This document shows positions 5,727 through 10,307 of a stretch of DNA of 10,307 nucleotides, in pieces (positions within the stretch are counted from its first letter, which is position 1; the number at the start of each line of letters is the position of its first letter). This DNA is from an uncultured Isosphaeraceae bacterium. GTDB taxonomy: Bacteria; Planctomycetota; Planctomycetia; Isosphaerales; Isosphaeraceae. A program made the translations under genes and the position numbers. The DNA lies in NCBI GenBank assembly GCA_937907405.1, contig CALCIC010000004.1:1-10307 (forward strand), written 5' to 3'. A model generated the notes under the pieces. It was not told the DNA's origin and searched no databases. It saw only the letters and a list, made by a program, of their open reading frames with translations.

Positions 5727-6644
5727 TCACCCCTCGCTTTCGTCGAAGAAGTCGTTGGAGACTTCCTTGAGCTTGTAGACCTTGGTCGTGGTCACGCCGA
5801 GGTCGTGCTCGATCATCAATTCAGCAAGCCTGCCGCCGTCGATCAGGACGACCTTCTTGCCCTCGATCCGGTGCACGAAATCGAGCGCCTCCTTGGTGAA
5901 GGTCGACGTCGTCATGACGACCCCCTTCTTGGCCCGGTGGAAATCCATGCTGCCGACGAACCCCTGGACGACCGGCCTGCCGACCGGCCCTTCCCACCGC
6001 TTCGCCTGGATGCAGACGACGTCGAGCCCCAGCTTGTCCTGCCAGATGACGCCGTCGATCCCGCCGTCGCCCGACCTTCCCGTCACCACCCCCTGCCCGG
6101 CCACGCCGCCGTAGCCCATCGCCATCAGCAAGTTCACCATCACCTTCTCGAAGAACCCCGGCGAACACTCCCTCAGCCGCGTCAAAACCTCCTCGACCGT
6201 CGCCCGTGAGAGCAATTGATACGCCGCGTCGATCAGTTCGAAAGGCGTGCGCTCCTCTTCCACGTCCGTAGGTGTTTCAAGGGACGAACCACCGGATTTC
6301 GGCTTTGATTTTAACTCAACGAAGCCGGGGAACCGCATCAGGTACTTGTCGTTGATCGCCTGCGGCTTCTCCTGCAAAACACTTTTTCCCAGGTCGGTGA
6401 TCCGCACGCGCCCGCGCGCCGGAGCCTGGATCAGACCGGCCTGCTTCAATCCGAAGTTTGCCCAACTGACTCGGCTGTAAAAGCGTGTCTTCTGCCCGCT
6501 GGGAACGACCTCCTCGCGCTCTTCCTGAGTCAGCCTGAACTGGTCGGCGAGCAGGTTGGTGAGTTCGCGAATGGTCCGCTCCTTGCCGTCGGCGAGGGCC
6601 TCGACGAGCGGGAGCATCACGGACTGGAAATCGGGGATCGCCAC
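5727..6644 (-). CDS. mrr: Mrr-type restriction endonuclease (modification-dependent)
   Basis: The predicted product is 305 residues, the length of E. coli Mrr (304). The N-terminal part (about 1-95, 'AIPDFQSVMLPLVEAL' and 'SWANFGLKQAGLI') is the Mrr_N winged-helix domain for DNA binding. The C-terminal part is a PD-(D/E)xK nuclease domain: 'FFEKVMVNLLMAMGYG' with Glu166, 'TGRSGDGGIDGVI' with Asp197, and 'IQAKRW' with Gln213 and Lys215. All catalytic positions seem present. Mrr enzymes cut foreign DNA carrying methylated bases and need no partner methylase; none is encoded here. GTG 6644 is chosen because it gives the family's usual 'MAIPDFQS' beginning and has GAGG 7 nt upstream. ATG 6701 would add 19 residues without a good ribosome site. 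It converges on the HEPN/partner pair, suggesting a small defence cluster. Confidence 0.9.
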   Translation of the reverse strand: MAIPDFQSVMLPLVEALADGKERTIRELTNLLADQFRLTQEEREEVVPSGQKTRFYSRVSWANFGLKQAGLIQAPARGRVRITDLGKSVLQEKPQAINDKYLMRFPGFVELKSKPKSGGSSLETPTDVEEERTPFELIDAAYQLLSRATVEEVLTRLRECSPGFFEKVMVNLLMAMGYGGVAGQGVVTGRSGDGGIDGVIWQDKLGLDVVCIQAKRWEGPVGRPVVQGFVGSMDFHRAKKGVVMTTSTFTKEALDFVHRIEGKKVVLIDGGRLAELMIEHDLGVTTTKVYKLKEVSNDFFDESEG

Positions 6645-6768
6645 AATCACGCCTCGGGTGCGGAGAGAGTCCTGGAAAGCTTGGGGCTCATCGTCAATCA
6701 TGCATCATTCGGGGCGGTGTGTAAATCACGCGCCCGGGGTCGCATACGCATCATGGCATCGACAAGCT

Positions 6769-6899
6769 TTCCCCTCTCCCCCGGGAGCGGGGGGAACCCC
6801 ACTTGTGGGGTCGGGCAGGAGGCCGGGTGAGGGTCGTCGGAATCATCACGGACGTCGGCCGGGGAGGAGTTCCACTTCCAACACGCGCCTCGAAGCGCC
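6769..6899. repeat. Dispersed intergenic repeat, copy 2
   Basis: This is the same orientation and order of blocks as copy 1 at 1984-2115: C-rich/G-rich hairpin, 'CCCCACTTGTGGGG', 'GGCCGGGTGAGGGTCG', then 'CTTCCAACACGCGCC' and 'TCGAAGCGCC'. The middle differs most. Unlike copy 1, it continues into an inverted right arm. Confidence 0.8.
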
Positions 6900-6947
6900 G
6901 CGACCCTCATCCGGCCTTCGGCCACCTTCTCCCGGGGGAAGAAGGGA
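6899..6947. repeat. Inverted right arm of repeat copy 2
   Basis: Its reverse complement reads 'CCCGGGAGAAGGTGGCCGAA' followed by 'GGCCGGATGAGGGTCG', matching the left arm's CCCGGGAG and GGCCGGGTGAGGGTCG blocks in inverted orientation. With 6769-6840 it gives an element of about 180 bp with imperfect inverted ends, as in a MITE. Copy 1 lacks this arm. Confidence 0.65.
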
Positions 6948-6980
6948 TGCTCGCGCCATCATTCATTTAGAGACATAGAA

Positions 6981-8360
6981 ATGCGAACATTGACACGCCG
7001 ATCGTCGGTCTTCTTGCTGCTCGCGGCCCTGATCTCGGCCGGCATGGCGCGGGGGGGGGAGGAGGACGCGACCGACCGGCTTCGGGTGATGGTCGAGACC
7101 GACGCGGGGGGCGACCCGGACGACGAGCAGTCGCTGGTGCGGTTCTTGCTCTACGCCGACGTGTGGGACGTCGAGGGGATCATCGCCAACCGCCCCGTCG
7201 CGCGGCGGGGCGAGAACCTCAACCCCGTCCGCGACGGCCTGGGGATCGTCCGGCGGCTCGTCGACGCCTACGGTCAGGTCGTTGACAACCTCAGAAGGCA
7301 CGACCCGAATTATCCGTCGCGACGAACGCTCTGGGATCGCACGGTCTCGGGATACGCCGACAGCGAGGCCGGCGTGAAGTTGATCATCGAGGCCGTCGAC
7401 CGCGACGACCCCCGGCCCGTCTGGTTCATGAACTGGGGGACCGACCACGGCAGCGATCCCAGCAGCCTCAAGCGGGCGCTCGACAAGGTGCTGGCCGAGC
7501 GCGGGGCGGAAGGCTACGCGAAGTTCAAAGACAAGATCCGGCTCAGTTCAAGCGACAAGTTCGGCGATCACACGGGCCGGATCGCGCCCCCCTGGCGGCT
7601 CTGGGTCTACCCGTCGATGCCCGACATGGACGGCGGCCGTTGGTATCACCGGTTCAGCCCGCTGACGGCCACCGCGGGGGGCTTCGACCTCCGCCGCGAC
7701 GTGCTGACCGGCCACGGCCCGCTCGGCGCTCTCTACCCGACCAACACCAACCGCCCGCAGAAAGAGGGGGACTCCGGCATGTTCCTCTACCTGATCCCCA
7801 CCGGGATGAACGACCCGACGCACCCGGAATGGGGAAGCTGGGCCGGTCGGTTCGGCGTCCGCGACGATCTTCAACCACGCCGACCCACGTATTACTGGGC
7901 CAACCAACGCGACTCCCGGCAAGGCGAAACCAACCGCGACAACACCCTCAAGCGGTGGGCCGCCGACGTCCAGAACGACTTCAAGGCCCGGATGGACTGG
8001 TGCGTCAAGCCGCGAGGGGAAGCCAACCACCCCCCCGTCCCAGCCCTCGACGGCGACTCCGGCCGGTCGATCTCGACGATCACCGCCAGGCCCGGCGCGA
8101 CGGTCGCGCTCAGCGCCCGGGGCTCGACCGATCCCGACGACGACGACGCGCTGTCATATGATTGGCATGCTTACCCCGAGGCCGGCACCTACCCCGCCGC
8201 CCCCCCGATTGAAGGCGCGACGACCCCCGAGGCCCGCGTGATCGTCCCCGACGACGCCGGGGGGAAGGACGTCCACGTCATCCTCACCGTCCGCGACGAC
8301 GGAACGCCGCCGCTGGCCCGCTACCGACGCGTCATCATCCGGGCCGCCGCCGAGGATTAG
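6981..8360 (+). CDS. Secreted Sde182/DUF1593 nucleoside-hydrolase-like protein
   Basis: The predicted product is 459 residues. Residues 1-24 form a signal peptide (MRTLTRR, hydrophobic core, AxA-like end). Residues about 34-340 match the Sde182 nucleoside-hydrolase-like domain: 'RVMVETDAGGDPDDEQSLVR' (35-54), with Asp41, Asp45, Asp47 and Asp48 in the D-x3-D-x-DD pattern that binds calcium in nucleoside hydrolases, then 'LLYADVWDVEGIIA' and 'WFMNWGTDHGSDPSSL'. Residues about 349-459 form the beta-sandwich Sde182_C domain ('GSTDPDDDDALSYDWHAYPE' at 381-400). The founding member, Sde182 of Saccharophagus, is a cellulose-binding secreted protein; the true substrate of this family is not settled, and nucleoside hydrolysis is not implied. 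The ATG 6981 starts the signal peptide, but no Shine-Dalgarno sequence precedes it. It converges on the beta-helix gene. Confidence 0.88.
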   Translation: MRTLTRRSSVFLLLAALISAGMARGGEEDATDRLRVMVETDAGGDPDDEQSLVRFLLYADVWDVEGIIANRPVARRGENLNPVRDGLGIVRRLVDAYGQVVDNLRRHDPNYPSRRTLWDRTVSGYADSEAGVKLIIEAVDRDDPRPVWFMNWGTDHGSDPSSLKRALDKVLAERGAEGYAKFKDKIRLSSSDKFGDHTGRIAPPWRLWVYPSMPDMDGGRWYHRFSPLTATAGGFDLRRDVLTGHGPLGALYPTNTNRPQKEGDSGMFLYLIPTGMNDPTHPEWGSWAGRFGVRDDLQPRRPTYYWANQRDSRQGETNRDNTLKRWAADVQNDFKARMDWCVKPRGEANHPPVPALDGDSGRSISTITARPGATVALSARGSTDPDDDDALSYDWHAYPEAGTYPAAPPIEGATTPEARVIVPDDAGGKDVHVILTVRDDGTPPLARYRRVIIRAAAED

Positions 8361-8376
8361 CACGGCGACGGCCGTG
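8361..8376. terminator. Hairpin directly after the Sde182-like stop codon
   Basis: CACGGC (8361-8366) pairs perfectly with GCCGTG (8371-8376) around a GACG loop, starting on the first base after the TAG stop. It fills most of the 27-nt gap between two convergent stops, so it could serve both genes. There is no T-tract, so this is a tentative call. Confidence 0.35.
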
Positions 8377-8387
8377 GGAGACGATCG

Positions 8388-10259
8388 TCAGGGGATGTAG
8401 GTCACCCCCTTGGAGTTCGACAGGTCGACGTTCCCTGATCCGTTCTCTACGATGGCGTTGCCGCTGACGACGGTCCCCTGGCTGTCGCCCCGGGCGTAGA
8501 GGCCGAAGCCCAGGCTCCTGGCGATCTGGTTCCCCGTGACCGTGTTGCCGCGCGAGGTGTCGATCGTCAGGCCGTTGCCGTCGTTGAAGAGGATCTTGAC
8601 CTGATCGGCGGGGTTCGAGCTCCCGATGGTGGTCCTCTGCGTGCCGGGGCCGAGGAGGATCCCGCCTCGGGCATTGGGCAAGGGCTGGGTGCCGTCGAAA
8701 TTGCTGCCGACGAACGTGTTGATGATCCGGTTGTCGCGCGCCGAGCCGGCGACCTCGATGCCGTAGCCGAAGTTCGACGAGACGGTCACCTGCGGGACGA
8801 TCGACGCCTCGAAGCCGCCGATGGTGTTGTTGCGGGCGCGGCCGGAGATCTTGATCCCGCTCAGGCCGTTGGGCAGCGGCGCGTGGATGTCGGTGTTGGT
8901 CCCGACGCCGACCTGCGTGATCAGCGCGCCGTTGGCGTTGCCGCCGAGTTCGATCCCGTTGCCGAGGTTGCCCGAGGCGATGCTGGTGAGGACCTCGTTG
9001 CCGCGGCCGGAAGACGTGATCAAGATCCCGTCGCCGCGGTTGGGCGCCGCCCCGCCGAAGGCGAACAGCCCGGCGAAGCTGTTGTACGAGAGCACGTTGC
9101 CAGCCCGGTCGCGGACCTCGATCCCGTTCTTGTCGTTGCCGGAGAACACGCCGCCCAGCGGGATCGGGCCGCCGTTCTGGACGTTGTTGGACGACCCCGA
9201 GACGAGCATGCCGTCGCCGCCGTTGGCCACGACCGTGGCGTTGTTCGCGCCGACGCCCATGAAGTTGGCCTGCACCGTCGTGTCGTTGGAGTTGGTGATC
9301 CTCAGCCCGTTGCCCCGGTTGCCGCTGATCACGTTGTAGAACACGAACGGGTCTTGCTGGAAGGTGCAGCCGATCAGCGAATTGCCGTTCGCTTTCTCAA
9401 TCGCCACGCCGTCCTTCCCGTTGCCAAGCGCCACGTTTCCCGAGGCCGACGTGCCGATGAAGTTGCCGCTCAGCGTGTTTCGAGTCGCGCCGTAGTTGAT
9501 GAGCACGCCGTCGCCGCGGTTGCCCGAGATCAGGTTCCCCTGGGGGGGCCGGACGAACACGCCGGAGGTTGGGTTGTTGCCGTTGGTCGCCGAACCGCCG
9601 ATGAGGTTCCCCGCCGCATTGTGGGCGACCTGAATCCCGTTCTGTCCGTTGCCCCGGGCCATCGTACCGCTGGCGTCGGTGCCGATGTAATTCATGGCGA
9701 TCCGGTTATTGTTCGACCCGTAGACGCCGATCCCGTTGCCCCGGTTGCCGCTGATCACGTTGGAAAGCTGGAACGCGGTGTTGACCGTCGCCTGCACGGA
9801 CGTGAACCCCGAGCCGTCGTTGGCGATGCCGACCACCTGGTTCCCGGAGACCGAATTGGCGCTGAACGCCCCGACGCCGTTGGGATCGTTCAGGTCGACC
9901 CACGACGGCTGCCCGAACGTGCCGTCGGGGTTCCGCACGATCCTCACCAGTGAGCCTCGCACGGGGCTGCCGACGCCGATCTGGGCCGAGTCGGCGCTCA
10001 GGGTGTAGACTCCCTTCTCGACGCCGCTGATGCCCTCGAAGTGGGTCGCGAAGACCTGGTCGGCCGCGCCGTTGGGATAGTCGAACGAGGTCCAGTTGGA
10101 GAACTCGCCGGTCACGGAGTTGTAGTCGACCAGGTAGCCGTGGCTTCGGTTCGCGCCGGTCGAATCCGGGGCGATGTAGCCGCCGGCGATCGTGTAGCTG
10201 GTGTTCCCGTTGTACCAGACGCCGTAGGCCGTGGTGGTCGTCGAGCCCGGATAAACCAC
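8388..10259 (-). CDS. Right-handed parallel beta-helix repeat protein, 5' end missing
   Basis: The last 623 codons of a larger gene are present. An N-terminal part of about 150 residues ('TAYGVWYNGNTSYTIAGGY', 'THFEGISGVEKGVYTLSAD') resembles an extracellular domain I cannot name with certainty. The rest is a long series of coils: 'NVISGNRGNGIGVYGSNNN', 'NLISGNRGDGVLI', 'NVISGNRGNGLRI', with recurring IGTDASG/IGTSASG and NGI/GGI turns. This is the NosD/pectate-lyase-like beta-helix fold, rich in Asn and Gly. Such proteins in planctomycetes are mostly exported surface or polysaccharide-binding proteins; no catalytic residues can be assigned. The signal peptide and start lie beyond the contig. 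The reading frame appears to extend to a GTG at 10274, but those five codons are adapter sequence. It ends 'GVTYIP' then TGA at 8388-8390. Confidence 0.85.
   Translation of the reverse strand: MVYPGSTTTTAYGVWYNGNTSYTIAGGYIAPDSTGANRSHGYLVDYNSVTGEFSNWTSFDYPNGAADQVFATHFEGISGVEKGVYTLSADSAQIGVGSPVRGSLVRIVRNPDGTFGQPSWVDLNDPNGVGAFSANSVSGNQVVGIANDGSGFTSVQATVNTAFQLSNVISGNRGNGIGVYGSNNNRIAMNYIGTDASGTMARGNGQNGIQVAHNAAGNLIGGSATNGNNPTSGVFVRPPQGNLISGNRGDGVLINYGATRNTLSGNFIGTSASGNVALGNGKDGVAIEKANGNSLIGCTFQQDPFVFYNVISGNRGNGLRITNSNDTTVQANFMGVGANNATVVANGGDGMLVSGSSNNVQNGGPIPLGGVFSGNDKNGIEVRDRAGNVLSYNSFAGLFAFGGAAPNRGDGILITSSGRGNEVLTSIASGNLGNGIELGGNANGALITQVGVGTNTDIHAPLPNGLSGIKISGRARNNTIGGFEASIVPQVTVSSNFGYGIEVAGSARDNRIINTFVGSNFDGTQPLPNARGGILLGPGTQRTTIGSSNPADQVKILFNDGNGLTIDTSRGNTVTGNQIARSLGFGLYARGDSQGTVVSGNAIVENGSGNVDLSNSKGVTYIP
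9306..9336. repeat. 31-bp perfect direct repeat within the beta-helix gene, copy A
   Basis: The stretch CCCGTTGCCCCGGTTGCCGC plus the next 11 bases is identical to 9732-9762. It encodes 'NVISGNRGNG' on the minus strand. The two copies lie 426 bp (142 codons) apart, which keeps the frame. A third, diverged version lies near 9507-9540. Confidence 0.9.
9732..9762. repeat. 31-bp perfect direct repeat within the beta-helix gene, copy B
   Basis: This is the second copy of the 'NVISGNRGNG'-coding repeat. Identity over 31 bases exceeds what codon choice alone needs, so recent duplication, gene conversion or a collapsed assembly are all possible. Confidence 0.9.
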
Positions 10260-10307
10260 AGATCGGAAGAGCACACGTCTGAACTCCAGTCACCTTGTAA
10301 TCTCGTA
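10260..10307 (+). other. Illumina TruSeq adapter plus index (not genomic)
   Basis: The sequence begins AGATCGGAAGAGCACACGTC and continues through the rest of the TruSeq read-1 3' adapter to CCAGTCAC. It is then followed by CTTGTA (TruSeq index 12) and ATCTCGTA, the start of the flow-cell part. Reverse translation gives the familiar artefact peptides 'GVQTCALPI' and 'LFRS'. The genomic part of the contig ends at 10259. Confidence 0.98.

Larger units (their letters stand above)
6645..6980. other. Divergent intergenic region between mrr and the Sde182-like gene
   Basis: These 336 bases hold the second repeat copy with its inverted right arm (6769-6947) and the space where both divergent genes should have promoters. 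I see no convincing -35/-10 pair for either gene. The 34 nt directly before the ATG at 6981 are AT-richer than the rest and contain no clear Shine-Dalgarno sequence. Short reading frames here are not coding-like. Confidence 0.7.

Noticed and set aside
6556..6978. A plus-strand 140-codon frame across the mrr start and repeat copy 2
   Set aside because: It is antisense to mrr in its first half and runs through the non-coding repeat in its second half; no family pattern was seen.
8500..9780. Regularly spaced similar blocks that might suggest a CRISPR array or tandem repeat locus
   Set aside because: The blocks are variable, keep a codon frame, and encode beta-helix coils; there is no constant repeat with unique spacers.
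8883..9953. A 356-codon open frame antisense to the beta-helix gene
   Set aside because: It has shadow composition (Val/Asp/Ala/Arg) opposite a gene with clear repeat structure.
9706..10293. A 195-codon minus-strand frame starting MTGVQTCALPI
   Set aside because: The start is translated adapter and the rest is a shadow frame of the beta-helix gene.

Overview
The window is a GC-rich contig end that most resembles a planctomycete, probably of the Isosphaeraceae type. This is inferred from the ABC-2 permease with the 'TWDSLLATPL' signature, the secreted right-handed beta-helix protein, the Sde182-type nucleoside-hydrolase-like protein and the high GC. No rRNA, tRNA, CRISPR array or transposase was found. 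The left edge cuts into a gene. The right edge is not genomic: from 10260 onward the sequence is an Illumina TruSeq adapter with its index.

Layout: (1) 3-1088 (+), the C-terminal part of an ABC-2 transporter permease. (2) 1133-1957 (+), an exported diheme cytochrome c of the thiosulfate dehydrogenase (TsdA) type. (3) 1984-2115, an intergenic hairpin-rich repeat between two convergent genes. (4) 4853 down to 2151 (-), a two-gene operon for a periplasmic molybdenum hydroxylase: a small [2Fe-2S] subunit followed by a large Tat-exported molybdopterin subunit, with no FAD subunit. (5) 5025-5722 (+), two small overlapping genes: a HEPN-type protein that seems to lack an internal block, and a conserved partner of unknown function. 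(6) 5727-6644 (-), an Mrr-type restriction endonuclease whose stop lies 4 nt from the partner's stop. (7) 6769-6947, a second, longer copy of the intergenic repeat with an inverted right arm. (8) 6981-8360 (+), a secreted Sde182/DUF1593 nucleoside-hydrolase-like protein. (9) 8388-10259 (-), a 5'-truncated beta-helix repeat protein that runs off the contig into the adapter.

Three groupings can be read from this. The molybdenum hydroxylase and the cytochrome c could form one periplasmic electron path, since hydroxylases of this type often pass electrons to cytochromes; they are convergent and not co-transcribed, so this is only an inference. The HEPN/partner pair beside Mrr looks like a very small defence or toxin-antitoxin-like cluster and is the best candidate here for an undescribed system. 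The last two genes are both exported and may act on extracellular polymers, but nothing shows that they work together.
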